A DNA stretch of 64,000 nucleotides from Scedosporium boydii (Eukaryota > Ascomycota > Sordariomycetes > Microascales > Microascaceae): the NCBI GenBank assembly GCA_002221725.1, contig NJFT01000028.1:62001-126000 (forward strand). The letters are read 5' to 3'. A model generated the notes under the pieces. The model did no database searches. It was not told where the DNA came from and saw only the letters and a list, made by a program, of their open reading frames with translations. The translations under genes were made by a program, and so were the position numbers. Of this stretch, positions 31,812-44,217 are shown piece by piece; position 1 is the first letter of the stretch; each line of letters opens with the position of its first letter.

Positions 31812-34044
31812 TTTGGGTGGTTGTGATGTGAGAGACGAAACGGTCGTTGGAAGAGGTCGTTGGGGTTTGGAGCTGGAGAGTGGATTGAGACGCGTCGGGC
31901 CGGAAAATAGGCAGTTGAGACAAGCTTAACAAGAGATAAAGAAGAGAAAAAGAAGGGGAACCAAGACTGAGGCTGCAGGTGGGAGAGAAAGGGGGGTTCT
32001 TGTACTCTTCCTTCGACAGTCACTGCTCGGTTGGTTCCATTGGCTTTTTTCTTGCTTTAATTTGCTCGTTTCCACAAACTCGCCTCACTCCCTGTCTGTT
32101 GCAAAAGAGCAGACAGGGACACTGGTCTCGTTTGCTTGTCCCACACCCACATTGTCATTCCGCATTCCCGCCCCCGGATTCGTTCCCGGTTGTGGTTGCC
32201 ATAGCACAGGCGCGCCACTTTTTCACCCCCTTTTTTCCCGGTCTGGTGCCTATCCTCCCTGTTTTCACCCACACCCCCCTAGCACAGCCAGCCAGCCAGC
32301 CAGCTGGATGATTGTCTGGCTTTACACAGCTCAGGATTATATGAACCCCTTCTCCACCTTTGCTGATCCGAATTGATTTGTGATCCTCTGCACGCCATGG
32401 CCTGTTGTTGGCCCCTCTCTTGTCAAAGCCACCGAGACATCTCCCCAGGTTTAGAAAGCTCGTTTCCTCGCCGACTTCAGAACCCAGGTCTCTGAACTAT
32501 CACCATTCTGTTCGCGTCAGGAGGGTGAGGAAAGCTTAAAATTGACCATCCCACACACCATTTCGGCTTGACAGGTTTCTCAACCAACCCGACAGGGCCA
32601 CCGCGCACCACTCAATCTTGTCAGGGACCAGGGGTTCTTTTTGCGCTAAACTGAGAAGGAAGTTGACGTGGGAAGTACACAGTACGGATTAGTGATCTGC
32701 AATTTCCACGGGTACTTGGACCTTTTTCAGTGCTGGATTCCAATCTCTGTGTCGACCGACAACGACGACTTCACGCCTGATTTCGGATCGTGGCTCGGAA
32801 GTATCCACTCATGGATGGTTCGTTCATGTCCGATGCGTACGGAGTACACTTCAGGATACGAACGGAAAGCCTTCCCGACAGAGTGGCCGATTCGACTCAA
32901 TCTTGGGTCGAGGAGAAAGGGCATCTTGTTCGATGGCAAGATCAATATTTCGAGGCAATGTCGTAGTCATAAACAAGATCAAAGTAGAAACTTGGTTCAA
33001 TTAGCTGAGCATTAATAGTTACGCTACTTCGTTGAGGTCTGTTCACAACACCTGCAGCTGATTTCCTCTACATTCTGCAACATTCGAATCCCGCAGAATC
33101 CTGCATCAACTCGACGACAGGGGCCCCTCGTCCTACCAAAAGAGCATTGATCATGTTCCAGTTGGAGTTTTACTGGACTCTTGATGTTGTTGCCCACCCA
33201 AATGGAACCAGCAAAAGCCGAGAAGTTGATTGCGTACACCTCCTGGGCCGCCTATTTTCTTCTCGACCGTCAGGGGCTGCTTCTCATCCAGTCGATGGGC
33301 CGTGTTCAATGTTTTGCGGGCCATCTGGCCAGGGTGTAGGGAATGGGTGTAAACTAAAATGCGCCAATTGAAGCGCAAGGTTGACCAAACAGGCCATTTG
33401 GTTGTCTATCCACGACAATCTCGGTAACGTGTGATGGAAATGTGCTACTGTAGGACTGGACAAACCAACATCAATGGCCTCACCCTTCATCTCTCTAGAG
33501 ATTCTTGTATAGCATACGCTTTTCAACATGTCCTCCAGTGTCTCACAAGGCGTCAGCTTCCCCTTCTTCTATCATGAGAGAGCATGGCATAATCAAGAAA
33601 TACACCGCAGTTTACGAGGCCAACGACGCATCTTCTCGCCAATTACCTCTTTCCTGCTCTACGAAGTTGGTCAGAAGAGACGTCCAACGCCAATCAAGCT
33701 TTGCTTCACGCGTCTATCAATAGTACGCATACAATCAGACTAGCTCGGCAGCAATCTCCACAGCGAGCTAGCGTCCAGAGCGGAACAAATCACAATCAAG
33801 GCAGAACATCAACAGTGACGAAGAAAGATTTGTCTTGATTGGAAGGTATGCAAGAGGAGCACCAAGATCTTTGAAACCACAACTTGTATCAGGAACTGCC
33901 AACAGCTCTTGGACTGAGATGGAGCTTCCAACCAGTAGTCCCCAGAGGCTCTAGTTCGTAGAGGCCGAGGAAGTAAACATGCAATACAATGAGGTTGGAA
34001 TACTAGGGTGCCAATGACATGATGCTAAATCTGCAATGCATTGC
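31812..34044. other. intergenic, no supported gene
   Basis: Promoter side of the CFEM gene, then about 2 kb without a recognisable gene. An AGCC tetranucleotide tract lies at about 32286-32303. Several short open frames (for example 32668-33015) lack motifs. Confidence 0.5.
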
Positions 34045-34878
34045 TTACCTTGCACTACGGACAGGCTCGCCGACGCCTTGATCAGTGGCAGCGAGTAGCT
34101 CAGTCGATGGCCTCGCCGCAGCAGCATCCTGCCCATAGGCAACTCGGTGAAGGATTCTCCAAGTCGAGGCCCGAAAGACAAAGTAGGCCGCCAAGGCACC
34201 CAGCATCAGGGATACCCGAAAAAGTGATTCCATGGCAGGGAGAGTCCCAGAATCTCTAACACCCGACTGCGCAACAGTTCAGACAAGGTTCGGGGATTCC
34301 ACTCCAATTGTCCCCAGTGTAATATTATCTCGTAATCAATAAAACATTCAAGTTACTGGCCTGGCCATCACACCAACCCTGACCTGGTCCCTCCGTACTT
34401 GGACGGAGCGAGCATGCAAGCTCTGCCGAAACTGTCCCGCTCCAGCCTCACGGAACTGCATGCCGACCGAATTGCCAGCCCGCGCCACCGCATATGGAGG
34501 CCTCGAGTTTATCCCAAAAACCTCGTATTCACAACTGTTCCACGTCATGGCCAGCTTTTGCACCACTGGAAGGAAGGGCCGGCATTTCTTGAGCCTGATC
34601 GCCAGGTTTGTCAACTCGGGCAGCTGAGAGCTCTTTCGACCCTTGACAAACAACAGGACAGGACCCTGAAGAAGCACTAGCTAAGATTACCCGTGTGTCG
34701 AGACTGTGCACTTCGTATTGTAGGCATCAGTTCTCATGAACTTAGAACCTGGAATGAGCCCTGTTTGATTGGGTTCACTGGGGTCCACTAGAGCTTCGGT
34801 CTCGCCCTGTGACAGTTCAAGCAAATTAGCGTGGAAAACACCCCAGGCACTCGAAATCAAATGGATCATTAATGGCAT
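34045..34878 (-). pseudogene. decayed coding-like segments, possibly a transcription-factor relic
   Basis: Three minus-strand segments look protein-coding. At 34878-34690 a frame reads MPLMIHLISSAWGVFHANL to KFMRTDAYNTKC. The same frame resumes at about 34665-34348 with LLFVKGRKSS and LAMTWNSCEYEVFG. The two are separated by TAA and TAG stops with no space for a normal intron. A third segment at 34233-34045 (MESLFRVSLMLGALAAYFVF) ends at a GTAAGC donor-like site and may belong to something else. The first two vaguely resemble the C-terminal region of Zn2Cys6 transcription factors, but this is a guess. Confidence 0.25.
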
Positions 34879-35256
34879 GTTCGAGGTAACTCGAAGTTAA
34901 CTCGTAGTTTACGCACTGTAATGTACCTCAGTACTGGTGTCGTACTATGTACACATGTTCATGGGAAGCACACGTAATCTCGGGAGTTGGGTCCAGAGAT
35001 CCCCATCCCCCTGTCCCACCCACTCCTCTGCTGCCCGCCCCTGTTCAGTTTGTCCTGTCCATTCACCTTGCCCTCGAATGTCGTCTGGCGTCTCCCAAGT
35101 CACATCGGTGATCGCTGTCCAAGACCCAGACTATTCCCTGCCAGGCTAATTTCAAGCCGACTCACCAATCGCCTGGCCTCGTGCTTCACTCTTAAAATCG
35201 AGGACGAAGGATGAAATACGAGGTACCAAGGGGCAGTTGCTGAATCATGATCAAAG

Positions 35257-35293
<37 letters not shown>

Positions 35294-36305
35294 AGGGTGC
35301 CTGTATCCTTCAATTCGCCCCAAGACTAAAGCAAAGAACAACTTCAGTATATAATCTAGTATTCGGTCAAAAACACGAATCAGACATCAGATACCTGCTT
35401 GTCTCAGGACAAACCCAGCGAGTCATAATCCAGCTCCCCAAAGAGAGACGAAGTACTGTGGCGAGACAGTCGACGCCGATCTGAAAATCATATGAAGTAC
35501 AGCATCACTCCATACGAGCGTCATTCCAAAAAGTGGACGCGAGGGTCCTTCATCTTGCGAAGTACCCTCGGGCATTTAATAATAATCATGTCATGCATTT
35601 AAATGGATGTTGATCAAAGTATTACCGACTTGGGATCCCTCGTCCATCGCCCCAGCCGCCCCGCCGCTCCAAATCCGGCCGGGTGTGGGGACAGTCGCCG
35701 CCGCCACCAACGATGGCGGGATCGGCGGTGACTCCACTCCGTGCCCGATCCGAAGCCGGTCTCCGGTAGCAGGGAAGATGACCATTCGAAAAAGATTCCC
35801 TTGTGCCCCGGAAGAAACACTCAGTCAGAGAGAGATAACGATGGAACTAGTCGCCCATAGACGCGCTGTAATCTAACCCTTTTGTAACTATTCCCTCTGG
35901 TCTTGGACAGAGTCTCTGGGAGCACTCGTAGTGGTTGGCACCCCGCAGACATGTGAGAGAGACAATATCCGACCGACGAACATAAAAATGAGTGAGGTCT
36001 CAACTCTCTACTTTCAGCAAACGCATAACCTACTTCCTTCATCCTCCATCAATCTTGTCAAACGCAGCGAGGAAATCTCAAATCCATTAACTTTAACACA
36101 CCATTAAAGACATTACCATTAGAACATTAAAACACCGAGTGGCCCAGCCCATCCATTCTGAATCAAATGAAAGCAAAAAGCCCACCCATATCCCAATTCC
36201 AATACCCAACTCAGACATGTACACAAAACGCGAAAACCCCATTTGCCCCCATTAGGTATCCGCCAAACCTGCGTCAATACAGATCCTCATTTCCTAACAG
36301 AACTT
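34879..36305. other. intergenic with (GA)n microsatellite
   Basis: No gene is supported. A perfect GA dinucleotide run is listed separately. Confidence 0.5.
35261..35290. repeat. (GA)15 microsatellite
   Basis: Thirty bases of uninterrupted GA dinucleotides in intergenic DNA. Confidence 0.95.
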
Positions 36306-37793
36306 TCACGACCGCCCAAGGCGCACTTCAGAAACCTGCCTCTCAAACATCCTCCGACTCCTCGTCATCTCAAAAATCCCCATCGGTGGCCTTCCCAACG
36401 GCCCAGGGTCCCCCGCCAAGCCGTCGACCTCATCGCCCATCAAGCCGGCCAGAAGCTGCGGGTCCCGGACCATCGGGATCGTGATTTCCGCACCGTTGTA
36501 ATATCCCACAGGTCCCGTGCGGGAAGCGTAGGTTGGCTGTGCCAGCATCGCGGTTGCGCTGGCATCGTTTATTCCTCTTTTCTCGGTATCTGCTAACCCC
36601 CCTTCAGCGGTCACATTGCCGGGTAGGGGTTGGCCGCTGCTACTCTCCTTCTGCTGGTCCTCGACTGGCGTTTGTGTGAAGAGTTGGCGGATGAGACCAG
36701 TGGTCTGCGCTAGAGGCGGATTCGAGTCCTGACGCTCAAATTTTTGCTTCAGTATTTTTGCCGGTGCCATGTATAAGAAGTCATCGTCGGAATCTTCTTC
36801 TTCAGTCTTCTCGCAAAGGCCGAGGCCCCTGTTGTTGTAACTCTTATACCAGTTCTCCAATGTAGACTCCAAAGGGCTTCCCGGTATGAGTGATGCCTCT
36901 TCCGTGTCTGAAGATGCGAACGAGCGCGGGGTTCCGGGAACAGAATTATCGGCAGCACAGTCAATTTCACACTCGGTATCCGGAATTTGAACGTAGTCCA
37001 TCGCTGACGTAGAAAGAAACTCCCACCCCTCTCTTTCACCAACTGGTCCCGCTATTGTCTTGGCAGACAGGCTTCGTGAGGCTCCGGAGGATAACCCCTG
37101 AGAAGAAGATGGGCAGTCCTGACACGGGAGCGGCGGACTGGGCAAGGACATAGATGCTCTCTTCCTCATCCATGCTCGATTGTATTTCCCGGAATAACAG
37201 ATATCACCAGGAGCCCCCGGGTTTAGTAGCCTGCGGCATATGTTCGAACACGATTCGGGGTCGCCACATGTCGGCGAACCGACAATGCTATTTCCTGGAG
37301 TAAGAACCACCTCATCCATTCCGGGCACATTAGAACACGGCGGCTCGTATCCGCGCCCCTCCCGTGCCAATACCGTCGACAAGCTGCACTTCAACTCCAT
37401 CAACAGAGACACCGTATGGGAAGACGTAGGCAAGGTCAAGAAATCCGGCAGCGCATGAACAACGGACCGGGCGGCGACCACTTCAGCCCCTCGAGCCAAG
37501 GCTGGACTCTGAACTTCGGGGCAAAACCTGATTCCGGGTGCTTTTGGGATCACCAGCGTGGCATTAACCATCAACTCGGGCGCCGTGATAGTGATGGAAG
37601 GGGGTCCCCGAGTGATGGCGGTCTCAACGGGTTGTCTTGAGGGATAGGCCAAGAGAAGTGTAGGAGCTCCATTCCCTCCGGAATGCATGTGGTCATCGCG
37701 GTCATCCTGACGGGGCTGGGGCGATATCCGTCGTAGCACAAGCTCACCACAAGGCCTGTCGAACTCCGAATCGTGCTTCCAAGGAGGCGCCAT
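36306..37793 (-). CDS. hypothetical fungal protein
   Basis: A 495-codon intronless frame from the ATG at 37793 (MAPPWKHDSEFD). The frame is open further upstream, but only a GTG is available there, and the chosen ATG has an A at -3 (TCAAAATGG). Composition is Ser/Pro-rich with a Cys-containing middle (PTCGDPESCSNICRRLL), an acidic patch EEEDSDDDFLYMAPAK followed by ILKQKFERQDS, and a C-terminal IFEMTRSRRMFERQVSEVR that looks helical and conserved. There is no signal peptide, membrane segment or catalytic motif. I do not recognise the family. The length of the open frame and the regular composition support a real gene. Confidence 0.6.
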   Translation of the reverse strand: MAPPWKHDSEFDRPCGELVLRRISPQPRQDDRDDHMHSGGNGAPTLLLAYPSRQPVETAITRGPPSITITAPELMVNATLVIPKAPGIRFCPEVQSPALARGAEVVAARSVVHALPDFLTLPTSSHTVSLLMELKCSLSTVLAREGRGYEPPCSNVPGMDEVVLTPGNSIVGSPTCGDPESCSNICRRLLNPGAPGDICYSGKYNRAWMRKRASMSLPSPPLPCQDCPSSSQGLSSGASRSLSAKTIAGPVGEREGWEFLSTSAMDYVQIPDTECEIDCAADNSVPGTPRSFASSDTEEASLIPGSPLESTLENWYKSYNNRGLGLCEKTEEEDSDDDFLYMAPAKILKQKFERQDSNPPLAQTTGLIRQLFTQTPVEDQQKESSSGQPLPGNVTAEGGLADTEKRGINDASATAMLAQPTYASRTGPVGYYNGAEITIPMVRDPQLLAGLMGDEVDGLAGDPGPLGRPPMGIFEMTRSRRMFERQVSEVRLGRS

Positions 37794-40127
37794 TTTGAAC
37801 CAATTCCCCACCTTTCGTGACACGGCAGCGTTGCTCTATTGGAAGACCCGGGGTGACAAGAGGGAGCTGGTGATCTTGCGGACTTCTCCCAAGTCCGACT
37901 TACCAGAGTGAGGGTGAGCGAGTGAGCGACAAAGTTGGATCTCGCCACAGACGAAATTCTATTCCGAGGCTGGTCGAACATGAGCAAACAATTTATAATA
38001 ATTGCATCGACGCTAAAGAGTTACTCGAACTGATTTTCTGATAGTCGATGGTGAGCACCGAGTTGGGCGGAAGCGGGCAGAGAAACGGAACCCTCATCCG
38101 CAGCAGGAGAAGGGATGCAAGTCTCAATAAATGTTTCTTCGACCACCCTCATCCATCTCCTTTCCCCCTCCCTCCAAATACCGGAGTAGTCATGTCAGAC
38201 ACCGAGGCGATCATCCCATTTGATTCAGAGCAGAGGACCGAGATGCATTTGGCCACGTCTTTTTCTCTCCATAAGCCGCAACCCCCACGAGACCACCCAA
38301 CCCCAGATGGGCCAGGGCTTCCCTGTCCTTCTTAATAGCTTAATGCTACCCTCGGGCTTGACGGAGGCGACCTGGAAACCCACCTCTATCACGATCAAAA
38401 AACAAGGTGTCGACGGACTCGGACACCGGTCTTTCCTAAAATGATGATCCGACGCCCTGCGAGAGACAGCAAAAAGCAAAGTATTTCTGGATCGATACAA
38501 CTCGCATCCGCGGATGTGCTGAGTTCACGGTTCATGTACGAAGTAAGCACCTGGATTCGATCCAAGTAATTCGCCTTTCAGGATGGGGTTTCAACCTGAG
38601 ATGTCCTCTGTGGGGAATACCAAAGTAGTAAAACCCGGCTTGAGAAAAGAAAAAGCAAGTACACTCACCGTTTCCACCCTCCTCTTTGCGGCTTTGGAAT
38701 AAGCTTCCCCGCCGCTTGAACCTAGCCAACCTCGTCGAGAATCACTGAGTGGTCTCCGTTTCTGTTCTCTTGCAGCCAGACTCGGTGCGATGTTGCAGGT
38801 TAATATGCGAATATCCCCAAGATAAGTGTAGGGATTTAATGCAGTATCTGAACTCCATCATGTAACGCGGAGCGCCTGACTGCTGCTTCATTGAGAATAA
38901 GCTTATATCCCTTTAAAGAGATGAAGCGCGCCACCATATCTTACATGGGTTTCTAGGTCTTCATTAAGCTGGTCGGCGCGCCACCTGCCTCTATTAAGGA
39001 GCTAAGGGGGGGCCTGGTATGTTCGTTGTCAGTGCTCGTAGAGATGTGAAAGAGGCCCGGGACCGTACCCGCACTACTCTCTGCATGAACCAAGCATGAA
39101 CTATAATAGGAAGTGATATGAAGCCACCTGTCGCACATCGTGGTGGGTCCTGGCACTTTCGGTAGGAGGACACATCTCTTGGCAGGGGGGCCATCCAAGA
39201 TTAAGTTGCAAGATACGGGGCCCAAGTTTCCGTAGGGCTGAGCGGATAGAGAGCTCGTGTCAAGGGCACTCCCCGAGCATCACTGGTATCTCCCTCGGCG
39301 GAGGAAAAGTACTCATGCGTACCGATGCTGCTGTGCTCACCATGTTACCCACCGATACTCCTTCCTCTATCTATTGATCCTGGAGCTTGAGCAGGCTATG
39401 GCGAAAGTTTTTATCGATTCTTCGGGGCTTCTTTCCCCCGGCGTCGTTACTAGAACTGTGCCAAGCACCTGCTCAGGAAGTCAAGCACGCTTGCTAAGAT
39501 TGGCCAGGACAAGCTTAAAACGAGCAGAAGCCCGTCAGCAATGCATCTGCTTAGCTCCCGCATCTCAGGCTAAGACCGGGCGTACGCACGGCCGTCACCA
39601 TTGTGCATTTTAGTTAGACTTGTTTTCGGCACATCGACGGAAGAGGCCCAAGAACAACATCTGCTTTCGAGTGCTATGGGTCTTCCCGCTCTTGCCTCCC
39701 GCAAGAGAATAATGAACCAAGATAAGCTCTGCATCACACCCTCTTTTTAAAGATCCCATTTAGCGTGACTTGGACGCAACGAACTGCGGGAGCTGCGGGG
39801 GTAGATATCAAGACTTCTTCATGTTATTGCTTTTCACTCTTTGCACATGACCAGGTTTAGAAGAAGGAGGCGATACGTGGTGTGGGTTGACTTGACCTGT
39901 TACGAAGGCGTCATCAATATTTCAAGGGTTCGAAGATGCAGTGTACATGCAGGTCGCCTCTCAGGGTAAGGCGTTGAAGCTCTCTATCAAGCAAGTCGAT
40001 AGATTAACCTCCTCTTCAGCCACCGGGGTTAGAGACGAGAATCACTGAACATAATCTCTGGAAATTAGGGGGCACAAAAGGAGGAAACAGAATTTGAATA
40101 AAGGAAACAAGAAAAATCAAGGGGGAC
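37794..40127. other. intergenic, no supported gene
   Basis: About 2.3 kb. Short frames in all six readings lack motifs. Nothing else is recognised. Confidence 0.5.
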
Positions 40128-40240
40128 AAAAAGCTCGCTCGCGGTTCGCTCCCAGGATCGAATCCCGTTTGCTTACCACGAGCTACGAAAATTTGCAATT
40201 TTCTAACCTTCTGAGCGCTCCAATAGACCACTTGGCCACT
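40128..40240 (-). tRNA. tRNA-like Pol III transcription unit candidate
   Basis: On the minus strand there is a match to the tRNA A-box (TGGCCAAGTGG, 40238-40228), then a perfect stem-loop GAAAA-TTGCAAA-TTTTC (40203-40187) shaped like an anticodon arm with anticodon GCA, then a B-box-like GGATTCGATCC (40165-40155), and a T5 tract (40132-40128) like a Pol III terminator. The spacing between boxes is 62 nt, long for a tRNA, and I cannot form a proper acceptor stem, so it may be a tRNA pseudogene, a SINE-like unit or another Pol III RNA. Just upstream (40259-40244) is a 6-bp hairpin with a GTGA loop. Confidence 0.35.
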
Positions 40241-40647
40241 GGTCGTAGTGTCACCACTACTTGAGCTACTCGGTTAGAAGTTCTTGCCTTGGACTCGTAT
40301 ATAAAGCATATATCTAGGGCTGAGGGTGATGAGGAAGGTGCGGAAGGCGCTCTTTCCGCAGGTTGGTTTTTCGTGGTCGGGGAACTTAGTATACCGTAAA
40401 TGAAGAACCCCAAGGACCAACTTTGTCGATGAGATGGAGGGTTTGGATGGCCTATCCAGCTTGCCGGATCATCCGATTCTCTTCTTTTTTGGATTCTATG
40501 CCTCGAATCTCTCCCAATCGTACAGGTATATATGATCCCCCGATCAACGCTAATAAGATCCATCGAAAACTTCCTCAGAATACGCCCTATCGCCTGGCCC
40601 AGGATAAACTTGCGATCCCCCCAATATAGTTCTCCCAAAACCTACTA

Positions 40648-42400
40648 CTACTTATCCCCACCCCCACCACCAAACTTATCATGGATAGCCTTAATCTGCT
40701 CCTCCATCGTCATCCTCTGCAAATGACTAATATGCGCCTGGCTCTTCCCCTCCGGATTCCCATCGAAGCTGTGAATAGCCGCCTTCTTGCGCCGCGCCTG
40801 CTCCTCTTCCGAGATGGGCTCGCCCGTGACCCCGTCGAACACGTCCGTCCGCTGACTCGCTAATCGCTTGAGGTTGTGCGCCACGTCGACCTGCGAGAGA
40901 TCCGTTATGAGGTGGCGAGCTTCGGCCTTGGCCTTTTGTTCCTTCCATCGCGGGTCGAGGAGTTCAACTGTTCGTGGGGGTTAGCAAACAAGTTTCATTT
41001 CATGGGGCATTGTTGGGTTTTAGGGGGGTCAACTAACTTCTCATGTGTTCCTCCATCTCATTCAGCGGAATCATCTGCTTGCAGTTAGGACACAATGCCG
41101 ACGGCCCGCCGGCTTTGGCCGCACCGCGCTGCGCTGCCCTCGGTACGTAGTGTTCCTTGATCTTCATGGGCGCGCCGCCCACTGCACTCGCCTGCGCCTG
41201 CTGTGCGCGTTCGCGAGCTTCCGCCCTCTCCCGTATCCTCCTCTCCTCCTCGTCCTCTTCGGTCACACGGCGACCGCCCACGGGAGGAACTGGTAGGGAA
41301 GATACTGTGGGTGGTGTTGGTGTAGAGACCGGCATGGCGGCGGGGTATGCGGCCGGACCGGCGGGGTAGTGTGGGATTTGTGGAGCGGGAGATGGGACGT
41401 GGTGAGGAGCGTAGCCCGTATGCACGGGGAGAGGGAAGGGTTGGGGCATTGCAGCGGGAGTAGTGACTGGGATTTCTTCGTCTGTCGGCATCGCCTCTTC
41501 GATGCGCATACTAGGCGCGATGGATCGCTTATTCTTATCCTCGAGAGACGCGTACTGAAGGTCTGAGAGTGTTGTCGGCGGAGGTAGGTTCGCCGTAGAA
41601 TCTGATTGCGTAAAAGTAATCGTCTCGACAACCACAAAGTCGTTCCAATCTATTCGTTCAAATTTGCGCTTCATCTCCGCCTCTTCCTCCTCCTTCTTCG
41701 CCTTCTCCGCCTGTTCGTATTTTGCATACTCCGCTCTTTGCCTTGCCCTCTCAAGAACGTGATACTTATTCTCAACATTCTTCTTCAGCTCGACAACGCG
41801 CTCGTCCTTCACCTTGCCCCCTTCACCCGCCAGCCCGTGGGCCCGAATCAGCGTGGTATACTGGTCGACCAAATGCTGGAAGAAATTGTGAAACGTATGA
41901 CTCGGGATCAAAAACTGGAACTGCGCGTTCCCCGCCTCGCGCTGCGCCAACGTCGTCATCCACTGCCTCCCGTTTCTCGCGACGAACATGGCCGTCAATC
42001 GAATCACGTCCAAATCCTTCTGGTTCAGTCTCGGCATGCGTGCCGAAAACTCGAAATCCGGCGGTTTCGGGGGTCCCTTGGGTTTCTTCTCCACAGCTGC
42101 TGCCGCCCCTTCGCCCGCGCGACCCGCCGCGATGGCGGTGCCGCGTCCGGCTCGGATCTCGTCGAGCCGCCACTGGTAGAAGGCGTGGTAGGCATCCTGG
42201 GGGTTGAGGAAGCTGAACTTGGGGTTCTGTTCTTCTTTTTCTCGTATACGGTCTTCGAATACGGGCCCGTTTCGCGCTACGTAACCGGCCGTCTTTTCGA
42301 GGACGTTGCGGATTTCGCGAGGGGGGAGGACGACGCCGGAGGGAGGCTTGAATTCGTCGAGGGCGGCGGTGGGGTCGCCGTTTGCCACTGCGGCAGCCAT
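40648..42400 (-). CDS. SF3A1: splicing factor 3A subunit 1 (SF3A1/Prp21)
   Basis: Two exons, 42400-41038 and 40967-40648, flank a 70-bp intron (GTTAGT...CAG) and give about 560 residues. Two SURP modules are clear: VLEKTAGYVARNGPVFEDRI (about 33-52) and VIRLTAMFVARNGRQWMTTL (about 132-151), each followed by the F-x-F-L-x-P and HxF motifs. A charged coiled segment, a Pro-rich region and a C-terminal CPNCKQMIPLNEMEEHM lead across the intron into RIELLDPRWKEQK, a signature of SF3A1 that confirms the splice. The C-terminal ubiquitin-like domain of animal SF3A1 is absent, as is usual in fungi. SF3A belongs to the 17S U2 snRNP and is needed for prespliceosome assembly in the nucleus. Confidence 0.95.
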
Positions 42401-44217
42401 TGGGGGGATTCGGTCGGGTTACTCTCTTGAGGAAGGTTGGAGATGATAAAACGGCGTTGCGTGTGGGAGTTAACGTGGGTGATGGACCGGATGGCTGTCG
42501 CGACTTGGTGATAAAATTCGTGTCGAGGCTGAAGACGAGGCAAGAAAATCAGGTTGCAGTCAAGCAGAGCTCAAAAAGTTACTGGTACAAATGAAGTTGA
42601 ACTGCAGGGGTGCTAGTGTATCACGTGACCAAACCTTCAACCTCGACCTTCAGTCTTCGCTCACACCAGGCAGAGAAGACGATGGGTAAATCTTCCTGGC
42701 ATAAAACTTCTTTTTCTTTTGTTATTATTTTCCCCGGTGGAGAAACTTTTCAATTTTCCGGCTGTTTACTTCGCCTGCCGCAAGAGATTGCCTGTCCCGG
42801 CAGCTACGCCAAAGCAGGTGAAGCCTCAGGTAACTGCTTTCAGCCCGTGGCCATTGAAAGAGATCAATCCTGGTCCTCTTTAGGGTAACTCGAGGTGTAT
42901 GCAACATTTGCAACGGCTTGTGTATTCTTCCTCGTACTCAACAAGTCTGCCTCGCGCCACTGTCAGGGGAATGGTCAGTCATGGTCTTAGAATAGCGACA
43001 TCTCCTCGTAGTCATCCTCTCCCTCGAGGCTTGTCACCTATCGGATATCAACAATTACTTCAACGTCTTAGACAGGAGAGAATCTTTGGCAGACGTGGTT
43101 CCTAGGCGTCGAGCAGGCCAGAACACCTCGTCCGGAATGTCACCCGGTCGTCCGCCCTTCTCGGCGACGATATGGGTCATCAACCAGAACCACCAGACAT
43201 GCCACAAGATTCGGGGAGCGGGACCAGGCCTCTTCAACTCTAGCCTCTTAGCTCAAGGTCGAGAAAGAAAAAAAAAAAAAAAAAGAACAATGTGAACGTT
43301 CCATGCAGGGAGATTTGAATGATATTGGGCGGGTGTAAGTGGTAAAACGTGGCAGGACAAGTACCTTTCCTTGTTGGTGCGCCACATCTTGACATGTGAC
43401 AGCACTTGGTGACAAGTTTTACTGCCCGGAATTGAAATGCGATCTAGGCCTTACCTAAGAAACGTCTCTCCTCAACGTGTTCTGCGCCCCCCTTCGAAGA
43501 TTGGCGCGAAAAAGGCCACTCCTATTTGATTCAACTCGTTTGACGTTACGTAGGCTGCTGCGTTTCGACTTCGTCTGTTCATTCCTTTGCTCGCCCTCTT
43601 TTTAATCTTCGACTGCCTTCTTCTTTTCTAGCCTGTCATTTTCTCACCAAGTGACTACTACTACTACCTTCTAATACTTTTTGCAAACGATTTCGCGACT
43701 CTTTCTTCCATCTTTCTTGTATCACCAGCCGATTGCCGAACCCACCCATCCAGAAATCCGAGACTTCCACTTCCGAGGCCACGTTCCCAATCTCGTATTC
43801 TTTCGCCTCTTTCGATCCGTCCACCAGCGCCGCAAGACTCTGATTATCGAGAATTTTTGATAATTTTCTTCCTTTTTATCGACGACGATTTCGATCGGGT
43901 GAGCCGCGTAGCCCTTCGAGACGAGCCTACGAAATACTCCGCGATAGCGATTAATTACCTCGTCAGGACCGAAGGATCCCCGCCTTTGATTCCCGATCCA
44001 AGAAAGACCGCTAGCATCCATCAGCCAAAGGATTTAACAAAAGAACGCGCGCGCAAAGAAATTCCAAGCGACATTCATTCGTGGCGCTTTGGTTGATTTG
44101 CTACGCAAACCTCCCTTGCGCAATTTCGCTCCCCCATCAGATCAGGGGCCCCCCACTCGAGTTCTCGAACGCGACAACAAATTTACCAGATTTTGTAAAA
44201 AAAAAAAAAAAAAAAAA
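42401..44217. other. intergenic between divergent SF3A1 and Sed5
   Basis: About 1.8 kb shared upstream region. A 17-nt A-run lies at 43268-43284, and pyrimidine-rich tracts at about 43550-43720 may belong to the Sed5 promoter or 5' UTR. No gene is supported. Confidence 0.5.
44197..44217 (+). promoter_or_regulatory. poly(A) leader immediately before the Sed5 start codon
   Basis: A 21-nt uninterrupted A-tract directly precedes ATG, so with the A of the start codon there are 22 consecutive As. It could act as an unstructured leader or bind poly(A)-binding protein. It is also a polymerase-slippage hotspot. Confidence 0.6.

Noticed and set aside
35261..35290. Possible CRISPR-like or satellite array
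   Set aside because: It is a plain GA dinucleotide run with no spacers, in a eukaryotic genome.
41606..42430. 274-codon plus-strand frame antisense to SF3A1
   Set aside because: Lies wholly opposite a well-supported conserved gene and has leucine/arginine shadow composition.
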